From Rhizobium sp. CB3090 (GTDB lineage: Bacteria > Pseudomonadota > Alphaproteobacteria > Rhizobiales > Rhizobiaceae), in assembly GCF_029714285.1 (NCBI RefSeq), contig NZ_CP121663.1, positions 1,612,001 to 1,676,000 of the forward strand: a stretch of 64,000 bases of DNA. The letters run 5' to 3'. Position numbers and translations under genes: made by a program. Below, piece after piece: positions 1 to 12,000 of the stretch (its first letter is position 1; the number at the start of each line of letters is the position of its first letter). The notes beneath the pieces are model-generated. The model was not told the origin of the DNA, did not search any database, and saw nothing but the letters and a program-made list of their open reading frames with translations.

Positions 1-3000
1 TCGGTCGACAGATGGGCCTGAACGTCCGCGAAGCTATTGAAGCCCGCAAAGCCAATCAGATCGATCTTGTCATGCGCCGTATCGAAGTTGTGCACGACAT
101 CGGTGCCGATAGTGTTTGCGAAGACCAGCGTGTCGTTGCCGCTCGACGCGGTCAGCGTATCGTCGCCCGACCATGCGAAAATCGGCGAACCCTTGGCATA
201 GGCTTCGACGTTGTCGGACATGGTGGCCATGCCCGTCGAACCATCCGCGTTGGTCCAGGTCTCGGTGACCTGAAGAACCACTGCGCCGGTGACGCCATCT
301 GGCGACGTGACCGTCAATGACGACGGATCGTTCGTCACCACAGACCAGGTGCCATCGGCATTATGCGTGCCTTCGCTAAGCGTCCAACCGGCCGGCATTC
401 CAGCAATGCTCAACGTGACCGCGCCAACGTGATGCGATGGATCTGAGAGCGCGAGGTTAATGGCCTCGCCGGCGACCCCAGCGGGCGCGGAAGTTGTATA
501 GATCACACTCTCGGTCGCGGTAGACGATCCGCCATCCCCGTCACTCAGGCTGAAAGTAACAGTCCTGTTGCCTCCCGAATTCGCCGCCTCACTGAATTGA
601 ATGTCCTTTAGCAACGCCGTTACCGCAGCCGGCGTAGCATTTGCGTTGAAACTAACCGTCAGTGTTGGACCAGTGGATGAGAAAGTACCAATAGTCATCC
701 CGCCATAAGTCACATTGCCGGAGCTTGAACCCCCGATGGTCAACTTGTCTGAGGCACCCGACGAAACAACGGAAAGTGTTCCGCCGTTGAAATTCGACGA
801 GTCAGCGTCCGTGACAAGAGCGTGCGGTACCAGATTAACGGTGCTCTTCCTTGCGTAACTGATTGATGCATCGTTTCCGCTGGTCCCAGTATCCAGATCC
901 AATACCGGCGCCACATCTTGCTGCGCGGCGACAGTGAGCGTCGTTGTGGTTACACTGCTATCTACCGCCCCATCGTTGACGGACCAACTGATCGTCCGGG
1001 TCGCTGCGCTGGAACTGATCGACGAGAACGTCACGCTATCCAGGACAGCCTGGTAATGCGCCAGCGTATCGTTCCCGGTCAGCGTCAATACACCGGTTGC
1101 GGCGTTGTAGCCTGCCGTAATCGACGTCCCCGTCAGCGTCGCCGACAATACATCGCCGCTCGCAAAGCCGCTCGAGATGGAAACCTTGGCTGAGGCCAGT
1201 GTCGTATTGTCGACGTCCGCCACGGTCGTCGTGCTCGAAAGCACCATCGCGGCGGCTCCCGCGGTATAGGACGCAGTCGCAGCAGTGCTGCTCAGCACTG
1301 GGGCATCGTCCGTACCGTTGATCGTGATATCGATCTGCTGCTGCGTGCCGTCCGCCGTGGTTACCGTGATCAGGTCGTGCAGCGTCGTGTTGCTGCCGGT
1401 GCTGTTGAGTGCCTGCACAGCATTATTGCTGTTGTCGAGGGTATAGCTCCACTGCCCGTCAGCGCCGATCGTGAAGTGACCGTAGCTCGTCGCCACATTG
1501 CTTTGTGCTGTAAACGAATGATCGCTGTCGACGTCCGTCGCCGAAAGTGCGCCGTTCGCCGTCGGTACTCCAGCCGTCCCGTTGTTGATACCGCCGGCTT
1601 CCGTCACGCTCTTGGCAACGTCACCGCTGATCACAGCAGCGTCGTTCGCACCGTTGATCGTGATGTCGATCTGCTGCTGCGTACCGTCCGCCGTGGTTAC
1701 GGTGATCAGGTCGTGCAGCGTCGTGTTGGCGCCGGTGCTATTGAGCGCCTGTACGGACGCATTGCTGTTGTCGAGCGTGTAGTTCCACTGCCCGTCAGCG
1801 CCGATCGTGAAGTGACCGTAGCTCGTCGTCACGTTGCTTTGCGCGGTAAACGAAGGGTCGCTGTCGACATCCGTCGCGGAAAGTGTGCCGTTCGCCGTCG
1901 GTACTCCAACCGTCCCGTTGTTGACACCACCGGCTTCCGTCACGCTCTTGGCAACGTCGCCACTGATCACCGCTGGATCGTTCGTGCCGTTGATCGTCAC
2001 CACGATGTCATGGGTCGTTCCGTCAACAGAGGAAACCGTGAACGTGTCGGTTTTGCTCTGATTTGCACCCAGGCTCTGCACAGCCGATAGGCTGTTATCG
2101 ACCTTATAGCTCCAGTTGCCGTCCGCATCGATCGTCAGCGTACCAAGATGCGTGCCGTCAGGCGCTATAGTCGTTGGCCGGAAATTGCTTTCACCTCTAT
2201 CAGCATCGTTGATCGTCAACGTGCCGCTTGCCTGCAGATAGCCGCCGACCGCGCCGTTGTCTTCGGTGACAATGCCGGTTTCGGTGCCGCCAAACACAGC
2301 CGCGTGGTTGACGTGATCGACTTCGACGGTGAACGCACCTGTGCCCAAGGTCACTGAGTCACCATCGGCGTCCGTCGCCTTCACATATTGCGAGAAGTCG
2401 AGCGTCTGATCCTTGGCACCATCGAACGTCTGGTTCAGCACAAACGTAGCATGGCCGCTGGTGTCGACTGTCAGCGTGAAGACCGCGACGCCGCCTGCCG
2501 AACCGGTGATCGTATGCCCATCCGTGCTGTCGAGGGTGATGATCGCACCGTTGTAGGTCAACGCAGTGCCGCCTGTCAGGGTGTCGGAAGAGCCGGCTGC
2601 AACGGTGTTAGCCGACCAGGTCAATGGGCTGTCGGCACCAGAGTTAACGAGCGAGGTCAGGTCCTTCGTTATCGTTGCGGAACCGGTCGTCACCACACCA
2701 TCGTCGGAGAGGGTTACGGGATTCCCGGCACCAGTCAGCGTCGGCGCGTCGTCGGCGATATTGAACGTCAGGGTCTCCTGAGCCGTTTTACCGTTCATAT
2801 CCGTCACCGTATAGGTGAACTGATCCGTATCTTCTGATGGGTTCAAGCCCGCATGAGTCAGCGTGTAGCTATATGCACCGTTCGCATCGATTAGGAGATC
2901 GCCGTAGGAACCGTGGATAGTCGTCGTCTGGCTGTCCGGGGCAATTTGATCGACGCCTATCGGCGTGCCGTCGGCGCCCGCGACGCTGGTGATATGCGGA

Positions 3001-6000
3001 TTATCCAGGTTGCCCAGGGCAATGCTGCCCGTAGCTGTCAGTTCAGAAGGCTGCGGGTTGGAGCCGCCCGAAAGATTGGCCTCCGAGAGTGGCGTTGCAT
3101 CGACTGTCGGAGCGAAGACCGTCGGGGCGATGACAGCGGATGTCGTCTGCGTCGCGACATCGCTGAAGCCTTGGCCATCGCTATAGCTCACGGTCAAGAC
3201 CAACGAATGCCCGACATCGGTGCCCGTCACGGTGTAGGACGATCCGGTGCCGAGAACCGTTTGGGACTGATCGTCCGCCCAGCTCCACGAATAGGTCAGA
3301 CCGGACTGCCCGTGATCCGGGTCGTCGGTCGCGATCGCCGCGTTCAGCGTGTCGCCCGCGACGACCGCGTTACCTGTATGTGTCGTCTGATCGGCAATCG
3401 AGACCGTAGCCCTGCCATCGTCAACGGCCGTCACGGTAACTGTCATCGTATGAGCGGTCGACGTATCGGCGCCGCCGTTGGCCGTGCCGCCATTATCCTG
3501 CACCGTGAAGCCGAAGTTCGCGGTTTCGGTCGCGCCGGCGAAGCCCGACGAGGGCGTGAAGTGGAGCGATGTAAGCTCGTTGGCGGCGATGTTTTGACCG
3601 ACCGCGACTGCAGTCGTGCCGAGGTAAAGCGTGCCCTCGGCCGGCAGGCTGGTGATGGTGACGTATTCCAGTGCGTTGCCGTCGACACTGTCGCTGAAGG
3701 CGAAGTCCGTCGACTTGAATTGATAATCCGTATTTTCAGCGGTGGAGATGCTTCCGTCCGCCGTGGTCGGCGCGTGGTTGACGCCGTCGACCCTGATGGT
3801 GAAGGTGCCGCTGGTTTTGCTGCCGTCGCCGTCGGTGACCGTGTAACCGATCGAAAGTATCGAGGAGTGGCCGAGCGCCAGGGCATCGAGTGCGCTGCCC
3901 GGGGTGACGGTCACGTGACCGGCGTCGATCGTGACCATGGAGGTGCTCAGCGTCGACCCGGCGAGATCTCCGTTGGCGCTGACGCTGTCGACATGGATCG
4001 GCCCGCTCTGGGCCGCTCCGTCGGCGCCGAAGGCGATGGTTCCGGAAGCCAGTGCGAAGGTCGCGCTGCCGTCGTTCTCATGCATCGATCCGAGCCAAGC
4101 GGTGTGTGCAATCGGCTTGTCATCTGTGATGTTGAAGGTCAGGGTTGCAGTCTGGCTTTCACCGTCAATCGGCGCGTCGCTGACCGTGACGGAGAAGGCA
4201 TCATGGTTGCCCGTCCCGCTCGTGGTGCTGATCAGCGTATAGGTATAGTTGATGGCCGTCGTGGTGACGCTGAGAATGTGCAGCGTTCCGTAGGCACCCT
4301 GAATGGTGGCATTGGTATCGCCATTGGCGATTGTGGCGCCGACGTTGAACATATGGCCATCGATCGTCACGGTCGAAGGCGCATCGCCTGCGGAAATTGC
4401 GATGCTGCCCGTATGGACGTTGTCGACGCCGGCCGACCCCGTACCACCCGACAAGCCGCTTTCGCTGACGCTTGCCACCAGATCCGTCGAAGAGATTGCG
4501 GGAAGGTTGTCCGTAGCCGACTGGACGACAATGGTGAGGGCGCCGTTGCCGAGGGTTATGGAATCGCCGTCGAAATCGGTCGCCGTCACAAGGTTCGAGA
4601 AGTCGAGCGACAGGGCGTTGCCGCCGTCGATCGGATGATAAAGATCGAATGTGGCGTGACCGCTGGTGGGGTCGACAGTCAAGGTAAAGACCGTAACGCC
4701 TCCTGCCGAGCCGGTGATCGTGTGCCCATCCGTGCTGGCAAGCGTGATGGCCGCGCCGTTGTAGGTCAACTCGGTACCGCCCGTCAGGTTACCGGAAGAC
4801 GTTCCAGCGGCGACCGTGTTCGCCGACCAAGTCAACGGGCTGTCGGCGCTGGCGTGGACGAGCGAGGTCAGATCCAGTGTTGTCTCAGCAGGATCATTTG
4901 TGGGTGTTGTCGTCGTGTCGGTGACATGGATGTTGTCGACCGTGACTGTCAGCGAGTTGTCATGCGGATCGATCTCGAGCGACGTCAGTTGTTTGCCTTC
5001 GAGGGCGGTGCCGGCAGCAGAGAAGGTCGTACCGGTAGTCGTCACCGAATACGTATGGCCTTGCGCATCGGTGCCGATGATCGTGACCGTCTTGGACGAC
5101 GGGCCTTTGTGGTCAAACACACCGATATCCATCTGTGTCACGACAAAGGTCGTTCCCGTGTTGGACACGAGCACGATCTCACCACCCTTAGACGACGAGC
5201 CTACCTCACCGCCGCTGACGCTGCCTTCGGTAACCGTCAGCTTGGCGGCCGAAGGGTTCACCGTGTCGAAATCGACGGTGTAAGATCCCGTCGTCACCAC
5301 GGGGGCATTGATCGCCGTTTCCGAGACGGTCGCGGAAACCGAGGCATGATCAACCAACGTCGGCACATCGTCGGTGACATCGACCGAGAAGCTCTGCGTG
5401 CCGCTCGTGGTGTCGCCATCGCCATCATGCCCGGCAACCTGGAAGGTCAGCTTGATATCCGAGAGATTGGTTTGACCGTTGACGTCGTCGAGCGATTTGT
5501 AAAGCGTGAAGTTGTAGGCGCCGCTGGCGTGGCCGCTGTCCTGAGACAGGACAACTTTGAAGACCCAGCCCGACTGGTCGGCGGCATTGCTGCCGGTGTA
5601 GGCGATGAGCGTCATGCCGTCACCGCTGAGCGAATAGGACAGCGCGTGGCCGCCAGAGCTGAGCTTAGTCGCATCAAGCGTCTGATTGTTGCCGTAGCTT
5701 GCGGTGAAATAGCTGCCGTTCGAACGCGGTACGAAGGTGACAGCATGGGCGGCCGGGCCGTCGGCGCCGAAGGCGAAATTGAGGGCAACCGCACCAGTGC
5801 TGATGCCTGAGGGCGACAGCGAACCCGAATTCGTCAGAAGGTCATGCTCGGCAAGTGTCTTCGTCGATACGGCACCGCCGATCGACGGGCCGTCATCATC
5901 GAAGCGAATGCTGCTGCCGATGGAAACGGACTTGGCGACGGTGTCGCCGTCGCTATCGGTCGCGCTCAGCACCGCCGAGAGCTTGCCGGTGAGATCGACC

Positions 6001-9000
6001 GTATCGCCGTCCGACTTCGACATGTTCGGGTTGGCGAGCGACATGTACTGGGCGATGCTGACCTTGCCGCTGTTGTCGAGGCGGATCGCAAAGGCGATCT
6101 CGCCGTCGGCGATCTTGCCGACAACCGTGCCGTTGGCGAGCTGCGAGAGCGTGATCGCCTGACCAGCCGTCGTCGTCAGGCCGGAGTCGGCATTGTCGAT
6201 ATGAAGCGTCAGGCTGCTCGTCGTACCCGACGCATCGTCGGCGCCCATCGAGACCGACGGCGAGACGACGTTGTGCTGAGCGTAGACGGTTGACATATCG
6301 GGATCATTGCCGCCAGTGATGCCCGCAAACAGGCTCTTGACCGCATTGCTTGCGTTGACGTCGTTGTCGCCGCTGCCGCTCTCGTCGATCGTGATCGAGC
6401 CAGTGAGGGCAAGATCGACCTTCGGCGCATCGTCGACGATCGTGACTTTCAAAGCGCCGGTCAGTGTCACGCTGTCGCCGTCGCCGTCAGTCGCCTGGAT
6501 GACGGAACCGAAGTCGATGGCCGAGATCGAGCTATTGCCTGAGCGCAGGTCGTTGCCGGGACCAGCGACGTTGTCGAGCTGATCGTACTGCTGGAAGGTG
6601 AAGCTGCCGTTGCCAGACAGCGACAATGACAGGACCGGGCGGTCGAAGACCGGGTTGTAGCCGCTATGGTGGTCATTATCGACATAGCCGATGATCACGT
6701 TGTTGACCACGGCATAGGAGAGCGCTTCGCCACCCGAAGTCAGATGCAGAGCGGTAAGCGTCGACGCCGCATTGGCGGTGAAGCTGAAGCCGCCGCCGAC
6801 CGCTGCGCCATCGGCACCGAAGGAAACGGTGGACGCAACGGAACCGGATACCGTGGCCGCAAAGCCGAAACCGAACAGTGCGGGCTGCGAGGACGATCCG
6901 TCATGCGTGCCATCGAGCGCGCTGTTGCCATGCGACAGGAGATTGTAAATGTCGCCCTCGTCGGCCCTGACTGCAACGGTCGTGCCGGAAGCAACCGGGA
7001 CGTCGTCCGTGATGGCAATCGCCAGCGAGCCGTTCGCTGTATCACCGTCGCCATCGGTGACCGTGAAGCCGAAATTCAGCGTCAGGCTGTCCTCGGTCGT
7101 CGACGACGTCGAATGTACAAGCGGCGCATCCGCGGTGAAGCTGTAGGAACCGTCCGAATTGATCGTCAGAACCGCAACGGTGGCATGGCTGGAGGCACCG
7201 ATTGCCGTCCAGGTCGTCACACCGTTCGCCGCAGACGACGTCCAGGACACGGTTTCCTGATGGCCGATGCCGTGGCTGTCGAGGTAGATCGCCTTCAGCG
7301 TCGGCAGGCTGTCCATCGACACGCCCTTGACGCCATCGGCACCGGCGGAGAACAGAGCCCCTGCGTCGCCATTGATCGTCTTCGCGTCTGCGGCGCCATC
7401 CAGATTGCCATGTACCTGCGCATCGTCGTTGAGCGGCGTCGAGGTGGCATCGACCTTATAGGCGATTGGTGCATCGTCCTTGATGGTGACCGTCAGAGAG
7501 CCGCTGGCCGGATCGCTGTCACCATCGGCGACGGTGAAGTTGAAGGTCAGATCCTGCGTATTTTCTGCGGTCGGGCTTGCCGCGTGAGCGACCGGCGCAC
7601 TGAGCGTGAAGCTGTAGGAACCGTCGGCGCCGATTGTCAGCGTCGCGACCGTCTGGCCGCTATCTTTGCCCGTCGCGATCCAGATCGTCTCGCCGCCTGC
7701 GGCCGTCGTCGGGCTGCCCCAAACGACTGACTCGACATGGGCAAAGCCGTCCTTGCCGGTATAGATGGCGCTGAAATCCGTCGTCGCTCCGAGCGTCACC
7801 TGATGGACGCCATCAGCGCCGCCCGAAAAGAGCGTGCCGCTCGCGCCAGTGACCGTGTCGATATCGGTTACGCCGACCGTATCGGGATTTCCGCCCTTCA
7901 GGGCGTCGTCGTTCAGCGTCACGCTGTTCACGGTGACAGTGTTTGCCAGCGGCACGTCATCCGTAACATGCAAGGTCAGCGACCCCGTCGACGCATCGTT
8001 GTCACCATCGGTCACCGTGAAGGTGAAGGTCAGCGGCAAGCTTTCTTCCGTCGTGCCGGAGGTCGGGTGGACGAGCGGCGCAGTGGTGCTGAAGGTGTAG
8101 GAGCCATCGGCATTGATGGTCAGTGTGGCGACGGTCTCGTGATTGGCGCTGGAAGCAACCCAGGTCGTCGCACCGCCAGAAATCGTCGGCTTGCCCCAGG
8201 TAACGTCTTCCTGCTGCGCGAATCCGTTGGTGTCGACATAGATCGTCTTCAGAGCCGGAAGGCTGGACTGATCGATCGAGACGCTTGCAGAACCGTCGCT
8301 GCCAGCGCTGAACAGGGCGCCGGCAGCGCCCGAGACACTATGCGCGTTGGCGTCGTTGGCATCCGGGTTTCCGCCGATCTGCGCATCGTCATTCAGCGGC
8401 GAGGCAGTGTTGTCAACCGTGTGAGCGACAGGCTTGTCGTCGGCAACGGTGATGGTGAAGCTGTTCGTGGCGGTATCGCCATCGGAATCGGTTGCCGTGT
8501 AGCCGAAGGTCAGCGTGATCGCATCCGAACCCTTGGCATCATCGAGCGACTGCACCAGCGTGAAGTTATAGTGGCCGTTGTCGGTATCCGAGACTGTTGC
8601 GTAGAAGACGATGTTAGAGCCGACCCCGCCCTCGCCATTCGTCAAGGCCGTTGGAGCAGTCTCGCCGGTGTAACCGACCAGTGTGCCATCGGCCAAAATC
8701 GCCGTGTGAACGGCCAGACCATGCGAGCTCAGTGCCTCGCCGTCCTGGCCCTGTGCCGTGACCGTGGCATCGGTGAAGGCAACCGAGCGGTCGCCGGCGC
8801 CACCCTGGTCGGTGTTGGCGTTGTCGGCACCCCAGGAGATGTTGAGCGAGCCGGTGGTGATGGCATCGGTCTCGACATGCGGGTTCTCGTTACCGCTCGC
8901 CAGAGCGCCTTCGGTAACCGAGCCTGCATCGCCGGTCGCAGCGACGGGCTTGTCGTCGGCAACGGTGATGGTGAAGCTGTTTGTGGCGGTATCGCCATCG

Positions 9001-12000
9001 GAATCGGTTGCCGTGTAGCCGAAGGTCAGCGTGATCGCGTCCGAGCCCTTGGCGTCGTCGAGCGACTGAACCAGCGTGAAGTTGTAGTGGCCGTTATCGG
9101 TGTCAGAGACCGTGGCGTAGAAAACGACATTGGATGCGGAGGTTGCCGTCGGAGCGGCATCGCCGGTGTAACCGACCAGTGTGCCATCGGCCAGCAGCGC
9201 CGTGTGAACGGCAAGACCATGCGAGCTCAGTGCCTCGCCGTCCTGGCCCTGTGCCGTGACCGTGGCATCGGTGAAGGCAACCGAGCGGTCGCCGGCGCCG
9301 CCGTTGTTGGTGTTGGCGTTATCGGCACCCCAGGAGATGTTGAGCGAGCCGGTGGTGATGGCATCGGTCTCGACATGCGGGGTTTCGTTGCCGCCCGCCA
9401 GCGCGCCTTCGGTAACCGAGCCTGCATCGCCGGTCGCAGCGACGGGCTTGTCGTCGGCAACGGTGATGGTGAAGCTGTTCGCGGCGGTATCGCCATCGGA
9501 ATCGGTTGCCGTGTAGCCGAAGGTCAGCGTGATGGCGTCCGAACCCTTGGCGTCATCGAGCGACTGAACCAGCGTGAAGTTGTAGTGGCCGTTGTCGGTA
9601 TCCGAGACCGTCGCGTAGAAAACGACGTTGGATGCGGAAGTTGCCGTCGGAGCGGCCTCACCGGTGTAACCGACCAGTGTGCCGTCGGCCAGCAGCGCCG
9701 TGTGAACGGCAAGACCATGCGAGCTCAGCGTGCCGTTGTCCTCACCCGTCGCCGAAACTGTGGCGTTGGTGAAGGCGACCGACCGGTCGCCGAGGCCGCC
9801 CTTGTCGGTGTTGCCGCCGTCAGCACCCCAGGAGATGTTGAGCGAGCCGGTGGTGATGGCATCGGTTTCGACATGCGGGTTCTCGTTACCGCTCGCCAGA
9901 GCGCCTTCGGTAGCCGAGCCTGCATCGCCGGTCGCAGCGACAGGCTTGTCGTCGGCAACGGTGATGGTGAAGCTGTTCGTGGCGGTGTCGCCATCGGAAT
10001 CGGTTGCCGTATAGCCGAAGGTCAGCGTGATCGCATCCGAACCCTTGGCATCGTCGAGCGACTGAACCAGCGTGAAGTTATAGTGGCCGTTGTCGGTATC
10101 CGAGACTGTTGCGTAGAAGACGATGTTAGAGCCGACCCCGCCCTCGCCATTCGTCAAGGCCGTTGGAGCGGCCTCGCCGGTGTAACCGACCAGTGTGCCA
10201 TCGGCCAGCAGCGCCGTGTGAACGGCAAGACCATGCGAGCTCAGTGCCTCGCCGTCCTGGCCCTGTGCCGTGACCGTGGCATCGGTGAAGGCAACCGAGC
10301 GGTCGCCGGCGCCACCCTGGTCGGTGTTGGCGTTGTCGGCACCCCAGGAGATGTTGAGCGAGCCGGTGGTGATGGCATCGGTCTCGACATGCGGGTTCTC
10401 GTTACCGCTCGCCAGAGCGCCTTCGGTAACCGAGCCTGCATCGCCGGTCGCAGCGACGGGCTTGTCGTCGGCAACGGTGATGGTGAAGCTGTTTGTGGCG
10501 GTATCGCCATCGGAATCGGTTGCCGTGTAGCCGAAGGTCAGCGTGATCGCGTCCGAGCCCTTGGCGTCGTCGAGCGACTGCACCAGGGTGAAGTTATAGT
10601 GGCCGTTATCGGTGTCAGAGACCGTGGCGTAGAAAACGACATTGGATGCGGAGGTTGCCGTCGGAGCGGCATCGCCGGTGTAACCGACCAGTGTGCCATC
10701 GGCCAGCAGCGCCGTGTGAACGGCAAGACCGTGCGAGCTCAGTGCTTCGCCGTCCTGGCCCTGTGTCGTGACCGTGGCATCGGTGAAGGCAACCGAGCGG
10801 TCGCCGGCGCCACCCTGGTCGGTGTTGGCGTTGTCGGCACCCCAGGAGATGTTGAGCGAGCCGGTGGTGATGGCATCGGTTTCGACATGCGGGTTTTCGT
10901 TGCCGCTCGGAAGCGCGCCTTCGGTAACCGAGCCTGCATCGCCAGTGGAAGCGACAGGCTTGTCGTCGGCGACGGTGACGGTGAAGCTGTTCGTGACGGT
11001 GTCGCCATCGGAATCGCTTGCCGTGTAGCCGAAGGTCAGCGTGATCGCATCCGAGCCCTTGGCATCGTCGAGCGACTGAACCAGCGTGAAGTTATAGTGG
11101 CCGTTGTCGGTATCCGAGACCGTGGCGTAGAAAACGACGTTGGATGCAGAGGTTGCCGTCGGAGCGGCCTCGCCGGTGTAACCGACCAGTGTGCCATCGG
11201 CCAGCAGCGCCGTGTGAACGGCAAGACCATGCGAGCTCAGTGCCTCGCCGTCCTGGCCCTGTGCCGTGACCGTGGCATCGGTGAAGGCAACCGAGCGGTC
11301 GCCGGCGCCGCCGTTGTTGGTGTTGGCGTTATCGGCACCCCAGGAGATGTTGAGCGAGCCGGTGGTGATGGCATCGGTCTCGACATGCGGGGTTTCGTTG
11401 CCGCCCGCCAGCGCGCCTTCGGTAACCGAGCCTGCATCGCCGGTCGCAGCGACGGGCTTGTCGTCGGCAACGGTGATGGTGAAGCTGTTCGCGGCGGTAT
11501 CGCCATCGGAATCGGTTGCCGTGTAGCCGAAGGTCAGCGTGATGGCGTCCGAACCCTTGGCGTCATCGAGCGACTGAACCAGCGTGAAGTTGTAGTGGCC
11601 GTTGTCGGTATCCGAGACCGTCGCGTAGAAAACGACGTTGGATGCGGAAGTTGCCGTCGGAGCGGCCTCACCGGTGTAACCGACCAGTGTGCCGTCGGCC
11701 AGCAGCGCCGTGTGAACGGCAAGACCATGCGAGCTCAGCGTGCCGTTGTCCTCACCCGTCGCCGAAACTGTGGCGTTGGTGAAGGCGACCGACCGGTCGC
11801 CGAGGCCGCCCTTGTCGGTGTTGCCGCCGTCAGCACCCCAGGAGATGTTAAGCGAACCAGTGGCGGTCGCGTCGCCGGTCGCGTGGGTCAGGGCTGCGTT
11901 GCCGGCGGACAGAGCTGCTTCGGTAACCGAACCCGCCGTGCCAACGGCCGCAACCGGCACGCTGTCTCTGATATCGACGGTCGCGACAGCCGAAACAGTA

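Larger units (their letters stand above)
8431..11954 (-). repeat. Seven tandem DUF5801-type units of the adhesin
   Basis: Unit boundaries, judged by the recurring string GGCTTGTCGT, fall at 8431, 8947, 9445, 9943, 10459, 10957 and 11455, with the last unit ending near 11954. Five steps are 498 bp (166 residues). Two (starting at 8431 and 9943) are 516 bp because of a six-residue insertion containing GEGGVG. Each unit codes a DxP-VA start, a SWGADN segment, an ADGTLVGYTG segment and a DSDGDTATNSFTITV end. High DNA identity between units points to recent expansion and exchange. Confidence 0.9.

Noticed and set aside
8431..11954. Regular repeats that might suggest a CRISPR array
   Set aside because: The period is about 498 bp, units are coding and nearly identical throughout, with no short repeat-unique spacer structure.
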